Source of the DNA: Actinoallomurus sp963799975
GTDB lineage: Bacteria; Actinomycetota; Actinomycetes; Streptosporangiales; Streptosporangiaceae
Assembly (NCBI GenBank): GCA_963799975.1
Contig: CAWCZF010000007.1
Coordinates: forward strand, 124,001-188,000
Reading direction: 5' to 3'
Length of the DNA stretch: 64,000 nt
A program made the translations under genes and the position numbers. The notes under the pieces are model-generated. The model was not told the DNA's origin, made no database searches, and worked only from the letters and a program-made list of their open reading frames with translations. Shown in pieces: positions 10,343-19,356 of the stretch. Position 1 is the stretch's first letter, and the number at the start of each line of letters is the position of its first letter.

Positions 10343-11323
10343 TCACCTGCGGGCACCGCCCACAGTCACGAACTGGTCCGCGATGCGCTGACGCCATACC
10401 TCGTGTGCGGTCAGCTCACCCTTGTCGCCGTGGTCCGGACGGGTGTCGTCGCAGACCTGGGCGGCGCGCTCGGGCGTCATGCCCCAGAACACCTCGGTGG
10501 CGATCGGGGTGTGCGCCGTCACCAGCCCGGCACGTACGCGGGCCTTGGCGGCGTACGCGCTGCCCTGGGCGACCTGCGGCAGGTACTCGCCGGCGCGCTC
10601 GGCGAACCGGCGCAGCTCGGACTCGTCGCCGCCGCCGGCGTACGTGGCGGCCAGTCCCGCACCGCTGTAGAGGTCGGACTTGCGCTCCTCGGCGAAGCCG
10701 TCGAGGAGGTCGGCGACGTGGTCGGGGTCGCTTCCGCCGACGAACCACATCGCACGCCCGATGCCCTGGTCGATGGCACGCGCGGCGTACGCCTGCGGCC
10801 CGTCGGCCGGCCATGGGAAGGCGGGCTCCTGGTACTGCTCGTGCACGTACTTGTCGGTGTGGAAGTACGCCTGGTGGAAGCCGTAGCCGTCGAGGGCGAA
10901 CCAGCGCAGCAGCGGGTCCGGAGCCTGGACCCGGCTCCAGAGGAATCGCGGCAGTCTGGCCATCGCCCAGCCGATGCCGACATAGGCCATGTAGATGTGG
11001 TCCGCGCCCTCGCCGGCGAGCAGCCCGGCGAGCCGGCGGCTCCCTCCGATGGGCATCACGTCCATGACGGTCAGGCCCATCGCGGCACCCTCGTAGGCGA
11101 ACCCGCGGAACTGGCTGGGTATCTGCTCCAGCCGCTCCTCGGCGTCGCTGGTGGTCTTGGCCTCGACGGCGTGACCGTATCCGGCGAGGAATGTCGCGCC
11201 GACCGTCTCAAGCAATTCCTTCGACGCTTGGTCCTTTACACGGAAACCTCGCGTGCTGAGCTTTGTAGCTGAATCGCTCGGGGTGAGAATGCGCCGTCGT
11301 ATTGCCCGCAGGTAACCGGCCAT
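10343..11323 (-). CDS. UnbL/DUF1702 family enediyne protein, paralogue 2
   Basis: A 326-aa DUF1702 protein of unknown biochemical function, found almost only in enediyne clusters. Visible conserved blocks: RGFAYEGAAMGLTVMD, YVGIGWAMARLPR, LDGYGFHQAYFHT and DQGIGRAMWFVGG. It shares all of these with the second DUF1702 gene at 19357-20352 but is clearly divergent from it. ATG 11323 is chosen because GAGGAGG lies just upstream. It is the first gene of the pksE operon, 40 nt ahead of PKSE. A role in core maturation is likely from context but the reaction is unknown. Confidence 0.9.
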   Translation of the reverse strand: MAGYLRAIRRRILTPSDSATKLSTRGFRVKDQASKELLETVGATFLAGYGHAVEAKTTSDAEERLEQIPSQFRGFAYEGAAMGLTVMDVMPIGGSRRLAGLLAGEGADHIYMAYVGIGWAMARLPRFLWSRVQAPDPLLRWFALDGYGFHQAYFHTDKYVHEQYQEPAFPWPADGPQAYAARAIDQGIGRAMWFVGGSDPDHVADLLDGFAEERKSDLYSGAGLAATYAGGGDESELRRFAERAGEYLPQVAQGSAYAAKARVRAGLVTAHTPIATEVFWGMTPERAAQVCDDTRPDHGDKGELTAHEVWRQRIADQFVTVGGARR

Positions 11324-12101
11324 TGTATCCTCCTCGCTTCCGAGTAACGCCACAATGCTGGCGCACTCTTCTGCAATCTATGCGGAAGTATGGCAAGGAC
11401 GCCTACTCCCAGCGTGCGGCACCGGACGTGCACGAATTACGTCTTTCGGGGTAACTCCCTCGGGCCGCATCGCACTTGTTCTCATATGTGTAGCGGCCGG
11501 CGACGATAACTCGTCACCGGCCGCCGTTCCCCGGATAAAAGACTTCGTATCCGCCTGTCCGACCATGCTCACCCGCGAGGGTCTCGTTATGCATCTCCCC
11601 GAGTGCGGCCGGGCATGTTCATTTGCTGCCGATCTGAACGAGCGAGCGGATGTCTCGACAGAAAGCGCCATCCGAGTGAGGCCACCACCCCCCGCCGATC
11701 GGCGCCATGGGGACAGGATCCGGCTCCGGCCGCACGCCACGGGACGCTCACGCAGGCGCGCGGCACTTCTTCCAAAGTGCTCTATTCAATCGGTAGAAGC
11801 CTGGCCGGACCACGTTCGGGGGAATGCTCGGGCGCCACACCGGCTCGAACACGGATACCCGGCGCCGGTCCGGGGAATAACTCCACGTCGAGGACGGTTT
11901 GACTTCGTACGGTGTCCTTCACGTCACCGCTTGATGCCGGAGCACTACTCGTACGTAATTACAGCCGTGGCGGCCACAAAGAGGCGGCCGCCGAGAGTGG
12001 CCCGTTCCAAGTAAAACGCGGGTTCCGACAAACGTACATTCAAAGTGTTGCCCGGGGAGTAACCTGGCGCCTAATACTTTTGGAGAAGGAGGTCGGCCAC
12101 G
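11324..12101. other. Divergent intergenic region before the core operon and the hydrolase
   Basis: No credible gene is seen in these 778 bases: the short open frames have poor codon use and no SD. It must hold the promoter of the minus-strand core operon and that of the plus-strand hydrolase. A strong hairpin (arms 11493-11505 and 11512-11524, 12 of 13 pairs) sits within it. The last 150 bases are more AT-rich, leading to a good SD (AAGGAGG) for the hydrolase. Confidence 0.5.
11493..11524. promoter_or_regulatory. Long inverted repeat in the divergent core-operon promoter region
   Basis: Arms GCGGCCGGCGACG (11493-11505) and CGTCACCGGCCGC (11512-11524) pair with a single mismatch around a 6-nt loop. 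It stands about 170 bp upstream of the core operon start and about 580 bp before the hydrolase, away from any gene end, so it is either an operator-like dyad or an attenuator-like hairpin. No T-run follows. Confidence 0.4.
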
Positions 12102-12884
12102 ATGACTACGTTCGCCTTGATTCCTGGTGCCTGGATGGGCGGCTGGGTTTGGGAGCCGATGGTCAGCCGACTGCGCGGACATGGCCATGACGTACACGTT
12201 GTCACGCTGTCAGGATTGAGCGGATCGCAGGCTGATGTGTCACACATCGACTTGGACACCCACGTCAACGACGTGCTTTCTTTGCTACGCGAACGCGACT
12301 TGCGCGATGTCATCGTGGTCGGGCACGGCACCTCCGGTGTCATCGCCGGCCTGGTCGCGGACCGCGCGCCCGGGCGCGTACGGCACACGGTCTACATCGA
12401 GGGATTCCTGCCGCACGACGGAATGTCGACCCTGGACGCCTTCACGGGCGCGTTGCGCGCCGACGAACTGCGGTCCGTCGAGGAGAACCAGGGCCGGTGG
12501 CCGGCGCCCGACGCGGACGCGGTGCTCGAGGGGCAGGGATTGTCGGCCGAGCAGGCCGAGTGGATCGTGTCGCGTCTCGTCGACCACCCGGGGCGGCCGC
12601 TGACCGATCGCGTACGGCTGACCTATCCGCTGGAGGCACAGCGGGCGACGTACATCGTCTGCCGGCTGGAGCACTTCGACGAGCGGCTCGCCGACGACGT
12701 CGAGGAGATGCGTGCGGCTCCCGGCTGGACGTTCCGCTACCTCGACACCGGCCTGTGGCCGATGGTCTCGATGCCCGGCGAACTGGCCGCGCTGCTCGAG
12801 GACGTCTCCGCGGGCGAGGACCACGCGCCCCCGGCCGCGCCCTGCACGTCGGGTTCTCGCGTGGCGAGGCGCGGCATCGGCTGA
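12102..12884 (+). CDS. Alpha/beta-hydrolase fold protein with catalytic Ser and His missing
   Basis: A 260-aa protein that looks like small esterase/hydrolases of the FALIPGAW...GGWVW type. The nucleophile elbow, normally GHSxGG, reads GHGTSG (Gly76 in the Ser position), and the C-terminal motif normally DTGHWPM reads DTGLWPM, so the catalytic His is also lost. The fold-bearing blocks are otherwise well kept, and there is a strong SD (AAGGAGG, 9 nt before ATG 12102), which argues for a functional non-enzymatic protein rather than decay. Candidate roles are ligand binding, sequestration or a scaffold in the pathway (speculative). It is a single gene ended by the hairpin at 12969. Confidence 0.75.
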   Translation: MTTFALIPGAWMGGWVWEPMVSRLRGHGHDVHVVTLSGLSGSQADVSHIDLDTHVNDVLSLLRERDLRDVIVVGHGTSGVIAGLVADRAPGRVRHTVYIEGFLPHDGMSTLDAFTGALRADELRSVEENQGRWPAPDADAVLEGQGLSAEQAEWIVSRLVDHPGRPLTDRVRLTYPLEAQRATYIVCRLEHFDERLADDVEEMRAAPGWTFRYLDTGLWPMVSMPGELAALLEDVSAGEDHAPPAAPCTSGSRVARRGIG

Positions 12885-12968
12885 GGGTCTCGGCGGCCGG
12901 GTGAACGGCTGGGGGCACGCGGGGCGTAAGTCCGTGTGATCGCGCATGGGTTCGCACCATCCTGCCCG

Positions 12969-12999
12969 TACCCTCCCGCAGACCGGCTGCGGGAGGGTA
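12969..12999. terminator. Bidirectional terminator between hydrolase and rmlA
   Basis: Perfect 12-bp arms TACCCTCCCGCA (12969-12980) and its complement (12988-12999) with a 7-nt loop between convergent genes. Confidence 0.75.
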
Positions 13000-13014
13000 G
13001 GCCTGGGAATCGCG

Positions 13015-14085
13015 TCAGGCCGGGATCTCGATGCGGGCGTTGTCGCCGACGACGAGCCGGTGGTGCCGCTCGTCTCCGCCGTCGCCGGGCCCGATCTCGG
13101 CCGATCTGCCGATGACGGAGTCGCGCAGGCCGAGCACGGCCGTGATCGACGCGCCGTCCAGCACGATGGAGTCGGACATGCGGGTGCCGCGCACCACGCA
13201 GTCGGCGCCGATGGAGACGTTCGGCCCGATGAGGCCGTCCTCCACGAGAGTGCCCGCGCCGATGACGACCGGCCCCTCGATGCGCGAGCGTACGACGCGT
13301 GCGCCCGCTCCGACGACGACGCAGCCGCGCAGTTCGCTCTCGTCGTCCACGTCGCCCTCCACCGAGGGAGTCAGATCGCTCAAAAGCCGCCGGTTGCAGT
13401 CGAGGGCGTCGCCCACCTGCCCGGCGTCCTTCCAGTAGCCCGCGTACTCGCGCGCCCTGATGTCGGCGCCGCCGGCGAGCAGCCACTGGATCGCGTCGGT
13501 GATCTCCAGCTCGCCGCGCGCGCTGGGCTGGATGGCGTCCACGGCCTCGTGGATGGCCGCGGTGAAGAAGTAGACGCCGATGATGGCGAGGTCGCTGCGC
13601 GGCTCCTGCGGTTTCTCCACGAGCCTGCTCACGGTCCCGTCCGCGTCCACCTCGGCCACGCCGTACGCGCGGGGGTCGGCGACCTTCTGTACGACGAGCT
13701 GCGTCGCGGGACGGCGCTCGCGGAACTCCTGCGCGATGTCGCCCATGCCGTCGGGCAGGATGTTGTCCCCGAGGTACAGGACGAAGTCGTCGTCGCCGAG
13801 GAACTCACGGCCGAGCTTGACCGCGTGGGCCAGGCCGAGCGGCTGTTCCTGGTGGATGTAGGTGATCCGGGTGCCGAAGCGTGAGCCGTCGCCGATCGCC
13901 TCGGCGATCCGCTCACCCCAGTCGCCGACGATGATGCCGATCTCGGTGACCCCGAGGTCGGTGATGCTGTTCAGTACGTGTTCGAGCACCGGCTTGTTCG
14001 CGATCGGGATGAGCTGCTTCGGCATGGACCAGCTGATGGGTCGGAAGCGAACCGCCGATCCGCCTGACAGCACCAGAGCCTTCAC
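13015..14085 (-). CDS. Glucose-1-phosphate thymidylyltransferase, long form (RmlA/StrD type)
   Basis: A 356-aa sugar nucleotidyltransferase with a C-terminal left-handed beta-helix (repeats such as VVVGAGARV, VVIGAGTLV, IGPNVSIGADCVV), i.e. the long StrD-like form. It makes dTDP-glucose, the entry to the deoxysugar branch. GTG 14085 has AGAGGAG upstream. Catalytic blocks SMPKQLIPIANKPVLEHVL, LYLGDNIL, RAYGVAEV and VEKPQEP are present. The signature loop that normally reads GGSGTRLRP is GGSAVRFRP here, an odd substitution in the nucleotide-binding loop. It probably supplies the dehydrogenase at 52881. Confidence 0.88.
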   Translation of the reverse strand: MKALVLSGGSAVRFRPISWSMPKQLIPIANKPVLEHVLNSITDLGVTEIGIIVGDWGERIAEAIGDGSRFGTRITYIHQEQPLGLAHAVKLGREFLGDDDFVLYLGDNILPDGMGDIAQEFRERRPATQLVVQKVADPRAYGVAEVDADGTVSRLVEKPQEPRSDLAIIGVYFFTAAIHEAVDAIQPSARGELEITDAIQWLLAGGADIRAREYAGYWKDAGQVGDALDCNRRLLSDLTPSVEGDVDDESELRGCVVVGAGARVVRSRIEGPVVIGAGTLVEDGLIGPNVSIGADCVVRGTRMSDSIVLDGASITAVLGLRDSVIGRSAEIGPGDGGDERHHRLVVGDNARIEIPA

Positions 14086-14586
14086 GACAAATCTCTCCTC
14101 TAAGGGGCGAAAGCGTGTTCGGCCCGCATTCTCCCGACGCGCATCATGCGCTCCGGCGACCGTCGACACGAAAACATCTTCCTGTTTGCCCTGGCCACCA
14201 CGCATCTCGTGAATTGCCGCCTCGACGCCGGAATGAACCCGAGGAGCCAGGGTAAGCGGCGAGGTCACAGGCCCGTGAGAGCGGTCTCCCGGCTGTTCAC
14301 GCGGGCCGGCGATCCGGGCTCGCGCCCGGACCGGAGCGACCCGATCGAACGTTCACCGGGTGTTCATCGGCGGCCGGTCAGCGCCGCCATGCGGCACGCG
14401 GATACTGACTAGCTTGCCGTTCGGAGTTGTCAAGATGCGGTAAGTATAGTCTCGCGCGAGCCTGCGACAGCACTTTCGCCTGCTAAGGACGTACCCCCGT
14501 CCATTGAATCGATCCTTGTAGATTGCGGACAGCGGAGTATGTTGAGTAAATGGCATTTGTTTTCTCGGCTGCACCATGGCCACCGA

Positions 14587-14613
14587 CGGTAATATCACAG
14601 CGTAATATTACCG
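14587..14613. promoter_or_regulatory. AT-rich palindromic site
   Basis: Perfect 9-bp arms CGGTAATAT (14587-14595) and ATATTACCG (14605-14613) with a 9-nt spacer. In a genome this GC-rich such a dyad suggests a repressor/activator operator, for example for a TetR- or AraC-type protein. The regulator is unknown. Confidence 0.5.
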
Positions 14614-14665
14614 ACCGTGAGATGGCGGCAACAAATGCGTCGCGACCCTCATTCACAGTCGACGG

Positions 14666-14696
14666 CGTTCAAGCGCGGATTTTCTCCAGTCGAACG
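14666..14696. promoter_or_regulatory. StrR-type binding site 1
   Basis: The inner 29 bases have the half-site GTTCAAGCG, an 11-nt spacer and the half-site CAGTCGAAC. The published StrR operator pattern is GTTCGActG-N11-CagTcGAAc: the right half is a full match and the left half matches at the outer GTTC and A/G positions. A near-copy lies 83 bp downstream. The window's own StrR-type activator is the natural ligand. Confidence 0.7.
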
Positions 14697-14748
14697 CATC
14701 GCCCGCCGCAGTCATCACCCGGGATCACGACCAACTGCCATCCGTAGA

Positions 14749-14779
14749 CGTTCAAATGCGGATTCTCTCCAGTCGAACG
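14749..14779. promoter_or_regulatory. StrR-type binding site 2
   Basis: Same design as the site at 14666: half-sites GTTCAAATG and CAGTCGAAC with 11-nt spacer; 28 of 31 bases are identical between the two copies. The 83-bp period is about eight helical turns, which would put both sites on one face of the DNA. Confidence 0.7.
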
Positions 14780-15142
14780 TCCGGATCGGCGCGATCTCGC
14801 GGGGCCCACGGAGCCGCCGCCGACTACTGCGCGTACCGCCCGCACCATGGGAGATACTCCCAGGTCAGCAACCTAAATGGCGTTGCGGTCACCCGTTGGC
14901 GAACACTGCGGGACGGTACTGAAATACAGCGTAGTCAGAGGTTTACAGATTTGCCTTACGCGAAAACACAGCCTGATCGTTATCTGCCGCAGGGACGAAG
15001 TTGTTCACTGTACAGATATCCATATGGCGACTCTTTCATTAAGCTCATATATAGCGTCTACTGATATGCCTTGATCAAGACACCTAGAGAGCACCGACCC
15101 GGGAACAGCGGGTAGAAAGATCCGCGAACAGGAGAAACTGTG

Positions 15143-15955
15143 ATGAAGACGCGACAGGAGATGACGCGTCCGCGATGGGACCAGGACTCACGACAACCCA
15201 TCGACGAGAGCTTGGAACGGGCCGTCATCCGAGTGATCGAGACCATGAAACGGAACCTCAGCGAGCAGCTCACCGTCGATGACATGGCTCGCGCGGCAAG
15301 GTTCAGCAAGTTCCACTTCAGCCGCGTCTTCCAGCGAGTGACCGGAGTCTCGCCCGGCCGGTTCCTGTCGGCCATGCGACTCCAGGAGGCCAAACGGCTG
15401 CTGCTCTCCACCTCGCTCAGCGTCGCCGACATCACCTTCCAGGTCGGCTACAACAGCGTGGGGACGTTCAGCACGCGATTCAAGGAGTCGGTAGGACTGT
15501 CTCCCACTGAGTACCGGCGGTCCCGCGGCTATACGAAGGACATTCCCACAGACGACCGCAGGCGTGGCCGGCGCTCCACCACCGTCAAAGGCACCATCCG
15601 GCCGCCGGAGACCCCGGTCGGACCGATCTTCGTGGGCTTGTTCCCCGACTGGATCCCCCAGGGGTTCCCGGTCACCTGCACGGTGCTGGAACAGCCGGGT
15701 GCGTACGAACTGTCGGACGTGCCCCCGGGCACCTGGCACCTGCTGGCCCACGCCGTGGCCCCCGGTACCGAGCATCTTCCGGGCCTGGACGCGGAGGACC
15801 AGTCCCTGGTCGTGGGCGCGAACGGCCCCATCGCAATCCGCTCCGACACGGGCCTGCGCCGAGTCAACCTCCAGTTGCGCCCGATGCAGATCCTCGACCC
15901 GCCGATCCTCCTGGCTCTCCTCGACGTACGTAAGACGGCACTCAGCCTGCACTGA
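15143..15955 (+). CDS. AraC-family transcriptional regulator with N-terminal DNA-binding domain
   Basis: A 270-aa regulator whose AraC double helix-turn-helix lies at the N-terminus (about residues 20-125: LTVDDMARAARFSKFHFSRVF, split here as LTVDDMARAARF and SKFHFSRVFQRVTG; then VGYNSVGTFSTRF). The C-terminal half (about 150-270: VGPIFVGLFPDWIPQG, DVPPGTWHLLAHAV) looks like a small beta-rich sensing module instead of the usual N-terminal cupin. The SD AGGAG precedes GTG 15140/ATG 15143. It sits downstream of the StrR-type boxes and so may be a second-tier regulator of the cluster. Confidence 0.85.
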   Translation: MKTRQEMTRPRWDQDSRQPIDESLERAVIRVIETMKRNLSEQLTVDDMARAARFSKFHFSRVFQRVTGVSPGRFLSAMRLQEAKRLLLSTSLSVADITFQVGYNSVGTFSTRFKESVGLSPTEYRRSRGYTKDIPTDDRRRGRRSTTVKGTIRPPETPVGPIFVGLFPDWIPQGFPVTCTVLEQPGAYELSDVPPGTWHLLAHAVAPGTEHLPGLDAEDQSLVVGANGPIAIRSDTGLRRVNLQLRPMQILDPPILLALLDVRKTALSLH

Positions 15956-15972
15956 CGGGAACGGTCCACCAG

Positions 15973-16005
15973 CGCCCGCAGGAACCGAACGGATTCCTGC
16001 GGGCG
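15973..16005 (+). terminator. Terminator of the AraC gene
   Basis: Perfect 12-bp arms (15973-15984, CGCCCGCAGGAA; 15994-16005) and a 9-nt loop, 18 nt after the araC stop, followed by TTGTCCTGT. Confidence 0.8.
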
Positions 16006-16045
16006 TTGTCCTGTGCACCCGCAGGACCCGGGCATGCGAAAAGGA

Positions 16046-16080
16046 CCGTGGGGGCGACGGAACTTCCGTCGCCCCCACGG
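16046..16080 (-). terminator. Terminator of the unbL-unbV-unbU operon
   Basis: Two 17-nt complementary arms (16046-16062, 16064-16080) form one of the strongest hairpins in the window. Read on the minus strand, the stem is followed by TCCTTTTCGC, so it acts as an intrinsic terminator for the operon ending at 16146. Confidence 0.8.
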
Positions 16081-16145
16081 CCCTGGGTCCGGCCGGGGCC
16101 GGCCGCCTGCGCCGTTGCAGGCCGTTCAGCCGCGACCTTCGGGGT

Positions 16146-17135
16146 TCACGCGGTCGCTGCCTGAGTGCGTTCCGGTACCGCGGCCTCCGGCTCGGCCCGC
16201 TCACGCCGCTTCTGGCGCCCGTAGGCCACCCACCAGCCGATACCGCGGATGGCACAGACGATCGTCGTCGCGTAGAACAGCGTGTACACGACGTTCCCGG
16301 CCATCAGCAGCCCGTACACCACGGCGATCCCGCTCCCGAACATGAACTGGTTGCGGCCCTTCGACGGCGTCGTGCCCGGGTCGGTGACCATGTAGTTCGT
16401 GAAGAGGATGAACGCCACGCCGCTCATCACGCCGAACGCGGTGAACAGTGCCACGTGGAAGATCCAGTAACGGATGAGGGCCTGAATCGCGAAGCCGCCC
16501 ATCCAGCCCATGATCAGCATCACACGCCTGGTGAGCATGGAGTTGATGACCGTACCCGCGATGGCGATGGTCAGCGGGATCATGATCTTGAAGAAGGAGT
16601 TGGCGTACTCGGTGAACTGGTACGGCGGCGCGATGCTGAGCCAGGTTCCGAAGACCAGCAGCGTCACCGTGATCCCGAGGTTGGACGGGTTCATGAAGTG
16701 CCGCCAGCGTCCGTTGATCGGCGCCTTCAGGAAGTGCTTCTGGCTGACCGCGACGACGATGGCGAACCCGATCGGCCACCACAGGTCGTTGGCGTACAGG
16801 AGCATGTTGCAGGCCAGGCTCGTGATGTGCGCCGGCAGCAGGAACTCATACACCCCACGCGGGCCTCTTCCGCGGAACCGCGGTGCGCGCTTCTCCGACC
16901 AGGCGCTGATCATCTCGAGGACCAGCTCGGTCGTGTAGCCGGTGGCGAGGGCGAAGAACGGCCAGAGCCATGGCTGCTCGAAGCCGAGCACCGCATAGCC
17001 CAGGATGTTGAAGATCGAGAGTGAGATGGCGAAGTTACGCAAGGCCAGATAACGCGGATCGGCCTTCTTCTCCGTGGGCTTGGCCTCCGGCGGTTTCTCG
17101 GCGGCGGCGCTGGCCGGCTGGACGGTCGTGGTCAT
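16146..17135 (-). CDS. unbU: UnbU, enediyne-associated integral membrane protein
   Basis: A 329-aa polytopic membrane protein with roughly seven or eight hydrophobic segments (for example LSIFNILGYAVLGF, LWPFFALATGYTT, FAIVVAVSQ, LGITVTLLVFGTW, IMIPLTIAIAGTVI). A Lys/Pro/Ala-rich N-terminus and an acidic/basic C-terminus flank them. It matches the UnbU family, one of five families first used to define enediyne clusters, with distant resemblance to RnfD/NqrB membrane subunits. Its ATG overlaps the UnbV stop by 4 nt. Biochemical role is unknown; a membrane redox or export role is possible. Confidence 0.9.
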   Translation of the reverse strand: MTTTVQPASAAAEKPPEAKPTEKKADPRYLALRNFAISLSIFNILGYAVLGFEQPWLWPFFALATGYTTELVLEMISAWSEKRAPRFRGRGPRGVYEFLLPAHITSLACNMLLYANDLWWPIGFAIVVAVSQKHFLKAPINGRWRHFMNPSNLGITVTLLVFGTWLSIAPPYQFTEYANSFFKIMIPLTIAIAGTVINSMLTRRVMLIMGWMGGFAIQALIRYWIFHVALFTAFGVMSGVAFILFTNYMVTDPGTTPSKGRNQFMFGSGIAVVYGLLMAGNVVYTLFYATTIVCAIRGIGWWVAYGRQKRRERAEPEAAVPERTQAATA

Positions 17136-19121
17136 GAGGTCGTGACCTCCTTGGCCATGCTGTCCAGGCTCAGAGTGTGGTTGCCCGGAGTCAGCGAGAC
17201 GGTCTGGGTGCGGAGCTGGCCCGCCTGGCACCACTGGAGCTGGACGCTCACGGGGCCGCTGTAGTCACCGAGGCCGAAGTGCACCTCGAAGCTGCGCTTC
17301 CCGCTGTGCCCGCCGCCGCCGTCGAGCCGCGAGATCTGGGTACGGCCGTCGGGCGTACGGATCTGGACGGTCGCGCCGTACGCCGGCGAGCCGGCGGCCT
17401 GCAGGTCCTGGCCGGGCTTGGCGCCCGCCACCGGGCGAATGAGGTTCAGCCCGAGGAAGTTGCCGCGGTTCGGCGTGTTGTTGGCGTAGAAGGCCGGCGG
17501 GCCCCACTGCCGTGCGACGGCGAAGTCCAGGGCGCCGTCGCCACGGGTGTCCGCGGTGGCGAGGCCACGGGACGGGATCGGTGTGGCGAGCCCGAGTTGC
17601 TTGGTGACGTTGACGTACGTGCCGGTCGGGTTGGAGGTACGGCGCGTGTAGAAGGCCATCGGCTGGCTGCCGGCGATGTCGTCACCCGGCTTCGCGTGGG
17701 GCCACATGTTGGGGTTGGTGTAGATCTGGTCGTTGCTCATGGCCAGCTCCTGCAGCCACGGCCAGCGGTTGATCGTCCCCTTGATGAAGCCCTCCGCCTG
17801 GAGGATCTCCAGGTTGCCGTCGTTGCGGAAGTCGGCGGCCTTGACGTCCCAGCCCCAGCCGGTCCACGCCAGACCCATCTCCTGGGCCTTCTGGGTGAAC
17901 GGCGCGTCGCCGTCGGCCAGCTGCTTGCGCGCGTCGGCGGGGTTCTTCGCGTTGTTCATCCACGCGAAGTTGCTCTCCTCCAGGCCCCAGGCGGAAGTGA
18001 TGTTGCTGACGACCATGTCGAACTTGCCGTTGTGGTTCAGGTCGGCGAAGTCGATGCCCATGCCCTTGAAGGAGCCATGGCCCACCGCGAAGGACTTGGG
18101 AGTGGTCGGGCCGCGGTGTCCGACGGCCTCGCTTGAACATGATGTGACCCGGCATGGACTCGTTGTAGAGCAGGTGGTCCTTGCCGAAGTCATTGGCGAT
18201 GTAGACCTCGGGCATGCCGTCGGCCGTCAGGTCGGCGCTGGAGATCGCGAGCGTCCAGCCGGTCGACGCCTTGTACGGGATGGCGCCCTTCTCCTCGACG
18301 AACTGCGCCTTCGGGTGGGTGCCGCCGCTGCCGGAGAACCAGCGCATGACGTGCGCCCCGCCGCCGTTCTTGGCGTTGGACATCGTCGCGTTCATCGTGA
18401 CGTTGTTCTCGCCGTGCGGGTCGAGCACGTCGGAGTCGGGGAAGTAGTTGGAGATCAGGATGCTCGGGTGGCCGCTGCCGTCGAAGTCGGCGACGTTGAC
18501 CGCGTTGGTGTTCCAGCGCGGGCCGTGGTACCTGCCGTCGAGTGACTGGTTCGGAATCAGCTCGGTCGGCACGAAGGAGTTCTCGGCGATGGTCTTGGCG
18601 TCGGACCGGGCCAGGAACAGGATCGGCGTACGACCCCAGTAGTTGACCATGAGGTCCATGCGGCCGTCGCCGTTGTAGTCGCCGGGCGTGCAGCCCATGG
18701 GCGCCATCGCGCCATCCATCGGCAGCGGTGCACCGCTCAGGGCGAACGGCGTGAACCGGTCCTGCGGCTGCGCCGTCGGCGCGTACGTCACCACGACCTT
18801 GTCGGTACGGGTGTCGACCAGGCACATGGCGTCGTCGCGACCTCGTCCCCACAGGTCGGTCATCGCGACAGACGCGCCGACCGCGGAGATCCAGGAACGG
18901 ATGTGGTAGTAGGCCGGGTTGACGTTACGAACGGTCTGCGTCGGCTGATAGCCGGGGGGCATCGCGATCGGCATCTCGGTGAATTTGTACCGAGAGGCGA
19001 TCTGTTCCCGCTCCGAGCCGGAGGCCGAAGGGAGTCGCGCGACCAAAAACAGGACCAAGATGGCGGCGAGCGCGACGATGCCGGGGACCGATCTCCGAAT
19101 TCTCGAATTAGAGAAAGACAT
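17132..19121 (-). CDS. unbV: UnbV, FG-GAP/ASPIC-UnbV protein (one frame break)
   Basis: The repaired protein is about 662 aa. An N-terminal hydrophobic segment (VPGIVALAAILVLFLVARL) is a signal anchor, so the bulk lies outside the membrane. It is followed by FG-GAP/VCBS-type repeats (GDYNGDGRMDLMVN, NVADFDGSGHPSILIS, DLTADGMPEVYIAND, DLNHNGKFDMVVSN, DTRGDGALDFAVA) and the C-terminal ASPIC/UnbV domain (GATVQIRTPDGRTQISRLDGGGG...HFGLGD). The frame breaks near 18130 and is restored by dropping one base between FK and EAVGHRGP. Function is unknown but the family is a hallmark of enediyne clusters. It is coupled to unbU. Confidence 0.9.
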
Positions 19122-19356
19122 CGTTTCCTTTTCCTTGCATGTTCACCGGGGACTCCTGCGGGCGAGACTCAATACGCATACCCTTCGACTCTCGATTCTT
19201 TACGGGATCACACTTATAGCAACCTAGAAAAACTAAACTCCCAGATGCATAACACGGTCTACTCTTAGCGTGCGCATCCAGCCGTATCCTCGCCATGAGG
19301 GCACGACGAGATGGCCGGCGCGTCGCGACTACCGAGCCCGAGCGGCGGTTAATTGT

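Larger units (their letters stand above)
14086..15139. other. One-kilobase regulatory gap between rmlA and the AraC gene
   Basis: This divergent region of over 1 kb has no convincing gene and is clearly more AT-rich in its second half. It holds two StrR-type boxes (14666-14696, 14749-14779), a separate AT-rich 9-bp dyad (14587-14613) and presumably the promoters of rmlA (minus) and araC (plus). It is the most signal-dense non-coding stretch of the window. Confidence 0.6.

Noticed and set aside
11378..11740. 120-codon minus-strand frame in the gap before the core operon
   Set aside because: No SD, poor codon use and no family pattern; region treated as regulatory.
11814..11860. GTTCGGGGG ... 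GGCTCGAAC pair before the hydrolase gene
   Set aside because: The two halves are 8 nt too far apart for the StrR-type layout and the left half is weak.
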